DNA of 64,000 bases, from positions 868,001 through 932,000 of the forward strand of contig OZ260079.1 of the NCBI GenBank assembly GCA_965284365.1, written 5' to 3'. The stretch comes from Phragmitibacter sp965284365. Lineage in GTDB: Bacteria > Verrucomicrobiota > Verrucomicrobiia > Verrucomicrobiales > Verrucomicrobiaceae. Below the pieces are notes generated by a model that was not told the origin of the DNA, did not search any database, and saw nothing but the letters and a program-made list of their open reading frames with translations. This document shows positions 1 through 9,051 of the stretch, one piece after another. Numbering within the stretch: position 1 is the first letter of the stretch; each line of letters begins with the position of its first letter. Both the position numbers and the translations under genes were made by a program.

Positions 1-1305
1 GAGCTCGTGCGCCATTTTATGATTGCCGATAAAATAGGGATGACCATCGATGTCAGCCTCTGCGCCGCGTCCGGTTTTGGCTTTGTAGTTCTCCGCTGAT
101 GCGAAACTCACATTTCTCTGTTTGGCAGCTTCAACGACTGCCGATGCGAGAGGATGCGATGAATTTGAATCGATGCTGGCTGCAAGAGACAGGATCTCCT
201 CTTCAGTCTTTGTGCTTAAGGGAAAAACGGCAACCACACGTGGCCGTCCTTCTGTAATGGTTCCGGTTTTATCGACCGCCAGAGCTTTCAGCTTTCCAAT
301 CGATTCCAGATGAGCGCCGCCTTTCACCAACACCCCGCGGCGGGCAAGTGCGGTAAGCCCGGAGACAATTGAGACGGGAGTTGCGATAACGAGAGCGCAG
401 GGACATGCAATCACCAGGAGCACCAGGGAACGGTAGAACCAGAGATCCCATTCGCCGGTGAGTAGGGGCGGAATAATGGCTATGATCAGCGCGAGGACAA
501 AAACCACCGGGGTGTATATCCGCGCGAAGCGGTCAACGAAGGTCTGCGTCGGGGCCTTTTGCTCTTCTGCTTCTGAAACTAGCTTTATGATTCTGGAGAG
601 AGTGGAGTCACTAAATGCCTTGGTTACTTCGATCTCGAGAGAACCCTCGCCATTGATCGTTCCGGCATAAGCGTTGTCGCCGGGTGCCTTTTCAACCGGG
701 ACAGACTCGCCGGTGATGGGGGCTTGATTGATTGAGGAAGTGCCTTTGATTATTTTGCCATCAAGCGGCACACGCTCGCCGCTTTTAACTATGATGATCG
801 CTCCTGCCTGAACGCTTGAAGCGGCCACCTCCGATATTTGACCATCACTGTTTTTGACAAAGGCCGTTTCAGGAGCAAGTGCGAGAAGAGACTTAACTGC
901 GCGTCTTGCCCTGCCGACACTCCATGATTCGAGGAGTTCGGCGAGCGCGAATAGAAATACAACGGCGGCTGCTTCTTCGCCCTGTCGAATGATCCATGCG
1001 CCGCTGACGGCTACGGTCATCAGCACATTCATATCAAGACGCAGCTTTCTGAAAGAAGATAGAGCATGCGGCAGGATGAGTGCTCCTCCGGTAAGTGTGG
1101 CAGCAACGAAATTCACTGTGGCCAGCCACGCTGGCAGAGAATGAATTGCTTCTACGGCGATGCCTATCCCAAGGAGAACACCTGATATAGTGACAAGGAC
1201 GATCTGGGTCTGCGTTACGCCTTTGCTGTGATCATGCCCATCCGCATCAACTGCTGAATGTTCATGTTCATCGCCCTCGGTATGATCATGCTTATGCTCG
1301 GACAT
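1..1305 (-). CDS. Heavy-metal P1B-type ATPase (Zn/Cd/Pb type), C-terminus outside window
   Basis: Inner-membrane ATP-driven exporter of divalent soft metals. The first 435 residues are present and the rest runs off the left edge. Seen: a His/Asp-rich N-terminus (HKHDH, HEH, DGHDH) in place of an HMA domain, the transmembrane CPC motif at residues 301-303 followed by an SxP-like TPVS, the phosphorylation motif DKTGT at 345-349, and SSHPLAS after it. The CPC context is of the CadA/ZntA class rather than the copper class. It is the last gene of the first efflux cluster, behind a CzcCBA set, with a hairpin between. The ATG at 1303-1305 is chosen because the His-rich head follows at once. The metal range is inferred from the family. 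Confidence 0.9.
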   Translation of the reverse strand, partial: MSEHKHDHTEGDEHEHSAVDADGHDHSKGVTQTQIVLVTISGVLLGIGIAVEAIHSLPAWLATVNFVAATLTGGALILPHALSSFRKLRLDMNVLMTVAVSGAWIIRQGEEAAAVVFLFALAELLESWSVGRARRAVKSLLALAPETAFVKNSDGQISEVAASSVQAGAIIIVKSGERVPLDGKIIKGTSSINQAPITGESVPVEKAPGDNAYAGTINGEGSLEIEVTKAFSDSTLSRIIKLVSEAEEQKAPTQTFVDRFARIYTPVVFVLALIIAIIPPLLTGEWDLWFYRSLVLLVIACPCALVIATPVSIVSGLTALARRGVLVKGGAHLESIGKLKALAVDKTGTITEGRPRVVAVFPLSTKTEEEILSLAASIDSNSSHPLASAVVEAAKQRNVSFASAENYKAKTGRGAEADIDGHPYFIGNHKMAHEL

Positions 1306-1368
1306 AGTTCAGCTTGTATAGGAGTCTTGGCTTCATGGGAAGCCCCCACGCGTGGGGAGATATAGGAC

Positions 1369-1402
1369 GAGCGGAGCGCGGCCTTGGACCGGCGCTCCGC
1401 TC
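1369..1402 (-). terminator. GC-rich hairpin behind the 161-residue secreted protein
   Basis: Perfect 11-bp inverted repeat (GAGCGGAGCGC / GCGCTCCGCTC) with a 12-nt loop, 12 nt downstream of the stop codon at 1414. No long U-tract follows on the minus strand, so the terminator role is inferred from position. Confidence 0.5.
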
Positions 1403-1413
1403 AAAACTAATGA

Positions 1414-1899
1414 CTATTTCTTCTTCTCGTCTTTGTGGTCGTCGTCATCCCCGTGCTCGCAGGTGCAAGCATATTCCTTATTCTTGCAGGTAGGGCAGTC
1501 GCTGAGGTTCAGGTTGAACTTTTCAGTAACTGCTTTTTCGCCTGCCTTTTGGCGGATTTGCACAACGGTTGGAAGGTCATTGCCTTCAGGGATCGTTTTG
1601 TCGGATACCAGTTTGTCGCCTTCCTTGGTGAAAGCGAGCTTGGTAGGGTTTGAGCGGTCACCGAGGGTGACAGCGATCACCTGTTCGCCGGGGGCGACGA
1701 CTTTGTTGTCATCATCGATAAAGCGGATTTCGACCTTTTTGTCGGCGTTAATGAAGAACTCAACATGCGGTTCAACTTCGGTAATGAGCTTGCCTCCGGT
1801 GGGGCCCGCTTTAGCGGCATGTTCATGGTCATGTTTCTCAGCAGCGTTCAAAGTGAAAGCAAGGCCGAGGGCGAGGAATGTAGTCAGTATCTTTTTCAT
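1414..1899 (-). CDS. Secreted metal-binding protein with Cys-rich C-terminal tail
   Basis: A 161-residue exported protein of no named family. Seen: a signal peptide ending near AFTLNAA, a His-rich stretch (HDHEHAA), a beta-rich middle, then a tail with DCPTCKNKEYACTCEHGDDDD. Six closely spaced Cys/His plus acidic residues suggest metal capture in the periplasm. It follows the RND pump gene directly and has a paralogue at 8617-9051 behind the second pump, so each CzcCBA operon carries one. The likely role is handing metal to the RND complex or buffering it; this is inferred from tail and position only. Confidence 0.8.
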   Translation of the reverse strand: MKKILTTFLALGLAFTLNAAEKHDHEHAAKAGPTGGKLITEVEPHVEFFINADKKVEIRFIDDDNKVVAPGEQVIAVTLGDRSNPTKLAFTKEGDKLVSDKTIPEGNDLPTVVQIRQKAGEKAVTEKFNLNLSDCPTCKNKEYACTCEHGDDDDHKDEKKK

Positions 1900-1932
1900 T
1901 GTGGTTTGGTATTTGTTTTTCTTGTGCCATTA

Positions 1933-1958
1933 CGGGCGCTGCATCTGCGTAGCGCCCG
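1933..1958 (-). terminator. Hairpin behind the first RND pump gene
   Basis: Inverted repeat CGGGCGCT / AGCGCCCG, 10 nt past the RND stop codon and before the next start. It could attenuate rather than end transcription, since the next gene lies only 34 nt on. Confidence 0.45.
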
Positions 1959-1967
1959 CATGGAAAT

Positions 1968-4900
1968 TTAGTGTGAGGCTGGTGCTTCGTTCTGGATCGC
2001 GCGGTCGGCTGCTTTTCTGCCGAAGGTGTAGAACACTGTGGGCGTAACTCCGAGACCGAGAAGAGTGCTGGTGACGAGGCCGCCGACAATAACGACGGCG
2101 ACCGGGTGGAGGATTTCTTTGCCCGGCTGGTCGGCGGCGAGCACAAGCGGGATCAGGCCGATACCGGCAGCCAGGGCTGTCATAAGCACGGGAACGAGAC
2201 GTTCCTTGGTGCCGCGTATGACCATCTTTTTGGTGAAGCTCTCGCCCTCATGCTGCATGAGATGCAGATAATGGCTGATCAGCATGATGCTGTTTCTGGC
2301 GGCGACACCGGCAACGGCAATGAATCCGACCAGGGTGGCGATGCTGATATTGTTCAGCTTGAAATAGGTGAAGACGAGACCTCCTACCAGAGCCAGCGGA
2401 ATATCGCAAAGCACCTGGAAAGCGAAGAACGCTGTTCTGAAATAGCCGTAGAGAAGGAAAGCAATGACTGCCAGGATCACGAGCGTGAATAATGCGATAC
2501 GCTGTGTGGCTTCCTGCTGGGCCTGGAACTCGCCCTCGTAAGAAACGAAATATCCTTCCGGCAGTTTCACTTTGGCAGCAACCTCCGCCTGCAAGCGCGG
2601 AACCAGGTTACTCACGTCCCGGGCTGTGGGTTTGATCGCAAGCACAAAGCGGCGCTGGCTGTTCTCACGGAAGATGACGTTTGGCCCTTTGGCTTCACGC
2701 ACCTCTGCTACCAGTGATAGCGGTATGCGCTGGCCTTCGCCTGTCTCGATCGGAAGTTCCGCTACTTTGTCCGGCGAGTCGCGCCACTCAATGGGTAATC
2801 TGGTAACCAGATTCACCGAGCGTTGCCCATCGCGGAGCTCTGCCACTTCTTTGCCGCCAATAAGGGCCGAAAGCTGGTCATTCAGCTTGCCTGGAGCGAC
2901 GCCGTAAGCCTGGGAGCGGTCGCGGTCAGCTTCGATCCGCAGCTGCGGGATGGAAGAGGTCTGGTCGAGTTTGCAATCTTCAAAACCCGGAATGGTTTTA
3001 GCAACCGTTTGGATCTCAATCCCTATCTGGCGAAGTTTTTCCAGGTCCGGTCCGAAGATTTTGATCGCGACCGGCGCAGATACACCGCTTAGCATATGCC
3101 CGATGCGGTCAGCCAGCGGGCCGCTTACGACCGCAAAGACGCCGGGGACGGATTTAAGCTTTTTAGATAGATCTTCGAGAATTTCTTTCCGGCCCCTCTG
3201 CACGGCATTGTGCTCACCCTCAGCCTCACGGAAATCGACATCGAATTCTGCCGTTGAAACCGGAACGACATGGTCTCCCCGCTCTGCGCGTCCAAGCCGC
3301 CGCCCGACTTTGCGCACTTCGGGAACCGACAATATCTGCTGTTCAATGACATCGGAGATCCGGTTCATTTCCTCAAGCGAGGTTCCCGGCGCAGCGGTTG
3401 CTGCAACGAGAGCGGTCTCTTCCTGGAATTTCGGCAGGAAGTCTTTGTTCATCGCCGGATACAGGGAGAAGGCCGAGATCACGATAATGAGCACAACCCC
3501 AAGCGAGAGATATGGTTGAGAAAGACCTATTTTAAGCAGGGTATTCTCAAGCAGCCATTTCATGCTTCTCGTCACGAAGCCGTCTTTATGCGCATGGCCT
3601 GCTTTCGGGAATAGCAGCATGGAACAGAGCACCGGGATTGCGGTAAGCGACACCACGAATGACGCAATCATCGATATGATGGTTGCGATCGCGATAGGTG
3701 CGAAGAGCTTCCCTTCAACGCCTGTCAGACCGAGCAGCGGAAGGAAGACGAGGATGATCAGGATGGTGGCGTAGAGGATCGAGTTTCGCACCTCGCCGGA
3801 GGCATTAGCGATTACCTGAAGCCTTGGCTTAGGCGACGGCAGAGCAGCATTTTCTCTTAGTCGCCGGAAGACGTTTTCAACGTCCACAATGGCGTCATCG
3901 ACCACCATGCCGATGGCAACGGCAAGCCCGCCGAGCGTCATGGAATTGACGCTGATCCCAGCCCATTTGAATACCAGCATGGTAATGCCAAACGACAGGG
4001 GCATAGCCATCAGCGTTATGAAGGTGGTCCGGAAGTTGAGAAGGAAAAGGAACAGTATGATGGTTACCATTATCGCCCCGTCCCGAATGGCTTCGGTCAG
4101 GTTGCCGATGGCGTGATCAATGAAGTCCTTCTGCTGGAAGAGGAGCGTGGTTTCTACACCTTGAGGGTAGGTTGGCTTTAAGTCTTCGAGGGCTTTGTTG
4201 ATTTGCTCTGTCAGCAGTCTCGTATCGAAGCCCGGCGCTTTTGTAATCGACATGATGACCCCGTAGGTCGGAGACTTTTCCGGGGCCTGGCTTACCGTTG
4301 CGTCGCCGCGCATCGATTCAACTCCCCACGCGACATTGGCCACATCGCCGATGGAGATCGGGCGGTCATTAACCTTCTTGATTACAGTCCGCGCAATATC
4401 ATTCAGGTCGACGGTCATCGCCAGATTCCGCACCATGATTTCAGTCGGTCCGGTATTAATGAATCCGCCGGTAGTGGTGTTGGCGGATGCGGCAGCAGCT
4501 TCTTCAAGCTCCTGGAAACTTACGTCATTGGCCTGAAGTTTATAAGGATCGGGCTGGATTTCGATCTGCTTGATACCGCCGCCCATGTTGAGGATCTCCG
4601 CGATACCTGAAATGCTTTGCAGGCGCCGCTTGATGGTCCAGTCAGCAAATGAGCGGACATCGCGTGGCTGCATGTATCCGGGCTCACCTTCTTTGACCGT
4701 AGAACGCACTCCAACGAGAAGGATCTCGCCCATCAGAGAAGCGACAGGAGTCATAAAAGGTTCCGCGCCTTCGGGTAGTTGCTCCCTGACTCCCTGAAGT
4801 CGTTCCTGGACCATAGTTCTGGCCCTGTAGATATCCGTATCCCATCCGAACTCTGCATAAACGAGCGACAGGGCTACATCCGAGTTGGAGCGAAGCCTGG

Positions 4901-5138
4901 TAAGGCCAGCCACGCCCATCAGGGCGCTTTCAATTGGCTGGGTGACGCGGGACTCAACTTCTTCCGGCGCAAGGCCGGGAGACTCGGTAAGAATAATTAC
5001 TGTCGGCTTGGTAAGGTCTGGTAGCACTTCCACCGGCAGCTCGGTGGCGGTTTTCAGCCCCATCAACATGAGGATGAGGGCAGCGGCAAGTATGATCACC
5101 CGGTTGCCGAGCGACCAATGAATCATTTTATTCAGCAT
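1968..5138 (-). CDS. Heavy-metal efflux RND pump, CzcA/CusA family
   Basis: Inner-membrane proton-driven pump of the HME-RND family, 1056 residues, which is full length. Seen: the first transmembrane helix followed by LPVEVLPDLTKPTV, the MQERLQGVREQLPEG porter segment, and the proton-relay helix with GMVVDDAIVDVENVFRR. The VVDD..D.EN form differs from the DFG..DGAV form of the second pump at 9048-12203, so the two pumps are not recent duplicates. The start is the ATG at 5136-5138: an AGGAGG ribosome site lies at 5148-5153, 9 nt away, and the ATG follows the adaptor stop by one base. Adaptor and outer-membrane factor genes lie upstream in the same operon. Substrate is probably Zn/Cd/Co or Cu; the sequence does not decide. 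Confidence 0.93.
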   Translation of the reverse strand: MLNKMIHWSLGNRVIILAAALILMLMGLKTATELPVEVLPDLTKPTVIILTESPGLAPEEVESRVTQPIESALMGVAGLTRLRSNSDVALSLVYAEFGWDTDIYRARTMVQERLQGVREQLPEGAEPFMTPVASLMGEILLVGVRSTVKEGEPGYMQPRDVRSFADWTIKRRLQSISGIAEILNMGGGIKQIEIQPDPYKLQANDVSFQELEEAAAASANTTTGGFINTGPTEIMVRNLAMTVDLNDIARTVIKKVNDRPISIGDVANVAWGVESMRGDATVSQAPEKSPTYGVIMSITKAPGFDTRLLTEQINKALEDLKPTYPQGVETTLLFQQKDFIDHAIGNLTEAIRDGAIMVTIILFLFLLNFRTTFITLMAMPLSFGITMLVFKWAGISVNSMTLGGLAVAIGMVVDDAIVDVENVFRRLRENAALPSPKPRLQVIANASGEVRNSILYATILIILVFLPLLGLTGVEGKLFAPIAIATIISMIASFVVSLTAIPVLCSMLLFPKAGHAHKDGFVTRSMKWLLENTLLKIGLSQPYLSLGVVLIIVISAFSLYPAMNKDFLPKFQEETALVAATAAPGTSLEEMNRISDVIEQQILSVPEVRKVGRRLGRAERGDHVVPVSTAEFDVDFREAEGEHNAVQRGRKEILEDLSKKLKSVPGVFAVVSGPLADRIGHMLSGVSAPVAIKIFGPDLEKLRQIGIEIQTVAKTIPGFEDCKLDQTSSIPQLRIEADRDRSQAYGVAPGKLNDQLSALIGGKEVAELRDGQRSVNLVTRLPIEWRDSPDKVAELPIETGEGQRIPLSLVAEVREAKGPNVIFRENSQRRFVLAIKPTARDVSNLVPRLQAEVAAKVKLPEGYFVSYEGEFQAQQEATQRIALFTLVILAVIAFLLYGYFRTAFFAFQVLCDIPLALVGGLVFTYFKLNNISIATLVGFIAVAGVAARNSIMLISHYLHLMQHEGESFTKKMVIRGTKERLVPVLMTALAAGIGLIPLVLAADQPGKEILHPVAVVIVGGLVTSTLLGLGVTPTVFYTFGRKAADRAIQNEAPASH

Positions 5139-5139
5139 A

Positions 5140-6306
5140 CTAGGAAGCCTCCTTTCCAAGGGGCTTTTCAGCTTCCGTTTCGGCTTTGGAGTTCTTGCGG
5201 GGGATCAGGCTTAGAACGAGAAGGGCAAGCAGGGCAAAGGTTGAGTATTTCCATAAAGGACTACTGCCTGCTTTCTCGTCATGGCCATGGCCGTCTGCTG
5301 CGCCGCCTTTGGCCTTATCCATTTGCGCCTTCTTCTCCGGGGTCAGCTCCGACCCGTCAGCTGCGTGTTCGTGCCCGTGGGCGGCATCCAGTGCTTCCTT
5401 TAGAGACACGCTGCTGGCTCCGGCGAAGGAGAGCGAATAAGCGCCTCTGGTAACGACCTCATCGGCCGGAAGTATGCCATTGGTGATTTCTACATATCGG
5501 TCATTGATCTCCCCTACCTGGACGGGCGTTTTGACGAAGGCGTTCGGAACGTCGAAATCTTTGACGTAAACAAATCGGTTGCTGGCTTCCCCCTGAAGCG
5601 CGGCTCTTGGGACGCTGATAATTCCCGAGCGCTTGCTGAGGACTATCGAGAACTCGGCCCGCATCTCTTCGCGAAGCAGTCCGGCTTGGTTGGGAAGCCG
5701 GAATATTGCATCGATTGTGCCGCTGGCCTTGTCTGCGGAGGTCCCAAACCTGAGGAGCTCTCCTTCAAAGGTCTGACCGGGCAGGGCCGCAACTTTGATG
5801 TGCGCGATGATGCCGGCTTTCATACGTCCCGCCTGATGTTCGGGGACTCGTGCCACTGCATAGACTTCGCTTAGATCGGTGATTTCAAGCAGAGCCTTCT
5901 CAGGTTCGACAGGATCGCCTAGCCGGGCATCTACATGGGTTACCAAGCCTGCAATTGGAGATTGGAGCGGAATGACCGGAGGAGGATCTCCCGGCTGTCT
6001 GCTTTCAACTTTTGCGACTTGCTGCCCTGCCTTGATCACATCTCCGGCAGAGACAGAGAGCTCGACGATCCGACCGGTAATACGGCTACTGACGGCGGCG
6101 ACTTTGCCAGGTATAGACTCGATACGCCCGAGCGAGAAAATGGTTTGTTCGAAGTCTGTTTCTTCGGCTTCGACTGTTTCAATGCGGAGATTTTTAACGC
6201 CGGTCTCATCGAGGACAACGGTGTTGGCTGCTCGCTTGGCATCGACTGCAAAAGTCTGAGCTGCGGCGAAGAAGCTGAGTAGGACTAGTTTATATGCGGA
6301 ATTCAT
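5140..6306 (-). CDS. RND periplasmic adaptor (membrane fusion protein), CzcB-like
   Basis: Links the pump at 1968-5138 to the outer-membrane factor at 6326-7564. 388 residues. Seen: signal peptide (LLSFFAAAQTFAVDA), barrel-sandwich halves around LGRIESIPGKVAAVSSRITG and APIAGLVTHVDARLG, and beta-barrel/proximal segments through EMRAEFSIVLSKRSG and VPRAALQGEASNRFVYVKD. A His-rich patch (HGHEHAADG, GHGHDEK) sits near a C-terminal hydrophobic helix (ALLALLVLSLIP). A C-terminal transmembrane helix after a His-rich linker is unusual for this family. A longer reading frame exists upstream but overlaps the outer-membrane factor gene, so the ATG at 6304-6306 before the signal peptide is preferred. 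Confidence 0.88.
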   Translation of the reverse strand: MNSAYKLVLLSFFAAAQTFAVDAKRAANTVVLDETGVKNLRIETVEAEETDFEQTIFSLGRIESIPGKVAAVSSRITGRIVELSVSAGDVIKAGQQVAKVESRQPGDPPPVIPLQSPIAGLVTHVDARLGDPVEPEKALLEITDLSEVYAVARVPEHQAGRMKAGIIAHIKVAALPGQTFEGELLRFGTSADKASGTIDAIFRLPNQAGLLREEMRAEFSIVLSKRSGIISVPRAALQGEASNRFVYVKDFDVPNAFVKTPVQVGEINDRYVEITNGILPADEVVTRGAYSLSFAGASSVSLKEALDAAHGHEHAADGSELTPEKKAQMDKAKGGAADGHGHDEKAGSSPLWKYSTFALLALLVLSLIPRKNSKAETEAEKPLGKEAS

Positions 6307-6325
6307 GTTCGTTAAATCTGAGGGC

Positions 6326-7564
6326 TTACTTTGAGCCGGAGTCGGAGCTCGTTTGGGAGTGCTTGCCGCTGGCGGCTTCGTAGCGGATGCGGGCGAGGTG
6401 GAAGTCGCGGGTTGCATCAAGGACGGCCACTTCGAGTTGGAGCCGCTGTTCCCGTGAGCGAAGTAGGGAGAACAGGTCGCTCTGCCCCGTCTCATAGGCT
6501 TTTTCCAGCTTGCCGGTCTGCTCCAGCACCAGCGGCAGCAGTGTGCCTTCTGTGTCGCTGGCAAGCCGGGCGTTGGCAGCCATTTCGGCTCTTGCCGCTG
6601 CTTGTTGGTTGGTGATATTCGATGCCAGCGCTCTGGTTTCTAAAGCAGCGCGCGTGGCAGCTGCATTCCTTTCGGCGATCTCGCCCTGGTTTTTGTTCCA
6701 GAACGGGAGGGGGATGGAAACCCGAAGACCGATGAATCCGGTTTTCTCCAGGCCATCAGGCGCATCTTCCATCCTCTCGCCCTCCCACATCAGACCCGCT
6801 GTCACATCGTCCCATTTCTTCGTTTTTGCCAGATCAATGCCGATGCGCGAAGCATCTTCATTCACAAGCGCCAGCTTGTAGTCGGGCCGTCCTTGCCAGG
6901 ACGAAGTGGCGGGCATTTTCGGCTTGGGAAGAGTACCTTTGACATTAAGTTCGGAACTCGCCGCAATCCCAAGGAGTGGTTTTAGTTCACCGACCAGTGC
7001 AACCTTCTCGGTTTCGATTTTCCTGGCTTCAAGTATCAATCTCTGGCTGTCTACTTGCGCCTGCGCGGCATCAAGGGGTGAGATTTCTCCTTTGGCAGCG
7101 CGATCTCCGGCGAACTTGGACAGCTTTTGCGCCAGCTCGGTTTGTCTCGTGCGGAGTTCGCGTTGCTGCTCTAGTGACAGCAACTTTACGACCAGTCCCT
7201 GCGCTTCGGCGATGGATAAACGCTCGGCGTCTCTTATTTCAAGTTCAGCGGCTTCAACGAGCTTCGCGGAGAGCTGCTTCTCGATGCGAAGCCGCGCCGT
7301 TACAGGAAATCTTTGGTCAAATGATACTCCGATGGTTCCTTCCCGGAAGCGGCTATCATGCGAGAAACCTGCGCCTATTTCGGGGTTTGAAAGGCGTCCT
7401 GAGCCGAGAAGACGACCCCTTGCTTCATCGATGCGAAGCCGGGCTGCGATGAGCGACGGGTTGGAGGAGCGGACGCGGGCGGGAACGCTTTCGAGTGAGA
7501 TCTCGGCCGCATGAAGTGAACTGACAGATAGAAGGGTGAGGAAGATGAACCTGAATTTGGGCAT
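6326..7564 (-). CDS. Outer-membrane efflux protein, TolC/CzcC family
   Basis: Outer-membrane channel of the tripartite efflux complex, 412 residues, normal length for CzcC. Seen: signal peptide ending SSLHAAE, two repeated helical halves typical of the OEP fold (SNPSLIAARLRIDEARGRL in the first, LPFWNKNQGEIAERNAAATRA in the second) and the VSIPLPFWNKNQGEIAE signature of CzcC-like members. It is the first structural gene of the operon on the minus strand, 19 nt before the adaptor. A small Cys-rich secreted protein gene precedes it. Confidence 0.92.
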   Translation of the reverse strand: MPKFRFIFLTLLSVSSLHAAEISLESVPARVRSSNPSLIAARLRIDEARGRLLGSGRLSNPEIGAGFSHDSRFREGTIGVSFDQRFPVTARLRIEKQLSAKLVEAAELEIRDAERLSIAEAQGLVVKLLSLEQQRELRTRQTELAQKLSKFAGDRAAKGEISPLDAAQAQVDSQRLILEARKIETEKVALVGELKPLLGIAASSELNVKGTLPKPKMPATSSWQGRPDYKLALVNEDASRIGIDLAKTKKWDDVTAGLMWEGERMEDAPDGLEKTGFIGLRVSIPLPFWNKNQGEIAERNAAATRAALETRALASNITNQQAAARAEMAANARLASDTEGTLLPLVLEQTGKLEKAYETGQSDLFSLLRSREQRLQLEVAVLDATRDFHLARIRYEAASGKHSQTSSDSGSK

Positions 7565-7716
7565 GGTGATGCTGACGGGGAAAATTGTTTAGAGCCGCTG
7601 CGGCCTCGGGCCATTTGACGGCATGCGGGCACGGCAGCGCCTCGCGGGGTTTGGGAGGCGCAGCGCTCTTGAAGTCAGCCAGATTGACGGCTACTCAATG
7701 CAAGGCCTCGCGCCTA

Positions 7717-8133
7717 TCAGGCCAAATCTGAAGGCCAGCGGGCGGGCAGCGCCGCACGAGATGTAAACACCCATGAGCTCTCTGGCTCTAATTGGGCAGG
7801 CGGAGTATTCGCGCTCTTTTCTTCTGCATCTGACATCAGAAGCTGGCGTTGCTCCTTCAAGATGAGCAAGAGATCCTGGTCAGGGCTAGGAGGGAGTGCA
7901 GGAATTGAAAGGCCAGAGGGAAGGAAACTCTTCTCCAGCGTGAGCGACAGGCAGTCATGCTCTGACGGCGCGTCATGCTGTTTATCCGAGTGAGAGCGGC
8001 TGCTCTCACAATCGGACACTGCCATCGGCTCCGAGCAGCTTTCAAACGGCATGGAAGCGGTGACGCAATGCATTGATGCCGGGACGAGAAACGCCAGCAT
8101 ACAAATTGCAATTAGGTTCCAGAGGCTTCGCAT
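7717..8133 (-). CDS. Small secreted Cys/His-containing protein heading the CzcCBA operon
   Basis: About 138 residues from the ATG at 8131-8133; an earlier in-frame start would put 13 residues ahead of the signal peptide. Seen: signal peptide (LWNLIAICMLAFLVPASMHC), then four Cys and four His within about 50 residues (ESCSEP, SDCESSRSHSDKQHD, SEHDCLS), and a C-terminus ending LPARWPSDLA. No family recognised. Similar small secreted Cys-containing proteins head other metal operons here (14347-14730, 47433-47816), so a role in metal sensing or capture at the head of the operon is inferred. Confidence 0.6.
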   Translation of the reverse strand: MRSLWNLIAICMLAFLVPASMHCVTASMPFESCSEPMAVSDCESSRSHSDKQHDAPSEHDCLSLTLEKSFLPSGLSIPALPPSPDQDLLLILKEQRQLLMSDAEEKSANTPPAQLEPESSWVFTSRAALPARWPSDLA

Positions 8134-8206
8134 GAGTTCAGTTGAGCTTGTGATAAGACGTATCAATGTCAAGTTTGTTCAATCGGGCCCACAATTTCGA
8201 TGGCCT

Positions 8207-8557
8207 TCATTTTTGCGGTTTGGGAGATGCTGGGCTGATTTTCTTGAGGCTGGTTACAAAAGCTTTTCCAAAATGCGGGTTACGGTAAAAAACCTTCACT
8301 GTGTCCCCTTTCTTGAAGGCTGAGACCTCCGTGAACTCTGAGTTCTGAACGAACTTGGTCCGCTCTTTCCAGGTGAAACTTATTTCCCTTCCGTTGTCGT
8401 CCCTTCGCATCCGCGGCTGTTTTGCGCCGACATCAAGATGCGTGAGGGTGCCAGTTAAATATCGCCCCAGCTGCGGGGCCGCTAAAACGCCTGGAATTAA
8501 CGAAGTGAGGAGGCCAACGAAGATGGCCACGAGGCATATTCTCCTGTTAATGATCAT
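8207..8557 (-). CDS. Small exported protein of unknown function
   Basis: About 116 residues from the ATG at 8555-8557. Seen: signal peptide (ICLVAIFVGLLTSLIPGVLA), then a compact, probably all-beta domain with GRYLTGTLTHLDVGAKQPRM and KKGDTVKVFYRNPHFGKAF. This pattern suggests a small OB- or SH3-like barrel. Two lysine/proline-rich residue runs end it. It sits between the two CzcCBA clusters and follows the 144-residue Cys-tailed protein gene, with a strong hairpin between them. Function unknown. Confidence 0.6.
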   Translation of the reverse strand: MIINRRICLVAIFVGLLTSLIPGVLAAPQLGRYLTGTLTHLDVGAKQPRMRRDDNGREISFTWKERTKFVQNSEFTEVSAFKKGDTVKVFYRNPHFGKAFVTSLKKISPASPKPQK

Positions 8558-8576
8558 GGCTTTGGAGGTGAAAATT

Positions 8577-8603
8577 AGAGGCGGCAGGGACACTGCCGCC
8601 TCT
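8577..8603 (-). terminator. Strong hairpin behind the second Cys-tailed protein gene
   Basis: Perfect 11-bp stem AGAGGCGGCAG / CTGCCGCCTCT with a 5-nt loop, 14 nt past the stop at 8617, followed on the minus strand by AATTTTC. Fits an intrinsic terminator for the second efflux operon. Confidence 0.7.
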
Positions 8604-8616
8604 AGGATTCGACATT

Positions 8617-9051
8617 TTATTCGTCGCAGGTGCAGGCATATTCAGGGTTTTTGCAGCCGCCGCATTCATGCGTCTCTAGCTTCACTCTGAAATTTTTTGA
8701 CTTCCCATCAGCGCTTGGCTTTGCCTGAACGACGATCTGGTAACCTTCGCCTTCGGGAAGAGGTGATTTGGAGACCAACAGGTCGCCTTTCTTCACGAAT
8801 TCGATTTTCGTTTTACCGGACGGGGCCTCGGCGGTAACTGTTACTGTTTCGTTTTCCGGGGTCAGCTTCTTCATTGCTGCGTCATAAAACGCGATGCTGA
8901 CCGTTCGGTCTTTCTCTACAAAGAACTCCGCGTTTTTGCCTGGAAGCTCGAGTATGAGGCCTTTTCGAGGACCGGCTTTGACGTTGGCTTCAGCAAATAC
9001 GGAAGAAGCTCCAAGCGCGAGAACGGTAAGGAGCAAGAATATATTTTTCAT
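8617..9051 (-). CDS. Secreted metal-binding protein with Cys-rich tail, paralogue of 1414-1899
   Basis: 144 residues. Seen: signal peptide (LLLTVLALGASSVFAEA), a beta-rich body with AEFFVEKDRTVSIAFYD that aligns with VEFFINADKKVEIRFID in the 161-residue protein, and the tail CGGCKNPEYACTCDE. It lacks the His-rich head and the acidic end of its paralogue. The start codon overlaps the stop of the RND gene (ATGA at 9048-9051), so it is translationally coupled to the pump. Periplasmic metal buffering or delivery is inferred. Confidence 0.8.
   Translation of the reverse strand: MKNIFLLLTVLALGASSVFAEANVKAGPRKGLILELPGKNAEFFVEKDRTVSIAFYDAAMKKLTPENETVTVTAEAPSGKTKIEFVKKGDLLVSKSPLPEGEGYQIVVQAKPSADGKSKNFRVKLETHECGGCKNPEYACTCDE

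Noticed and set aside
2038..3519. Plus-strand frames opposite the first RND pump
   Set aside because: Shadows of a well-supported gene.
5140..6564. 474-residue version of the first RND adaptor
   Set aside because: The extra 86 residues overlap the outer-membrane factor gene and have no domain; the signal peptide begins at 6306.
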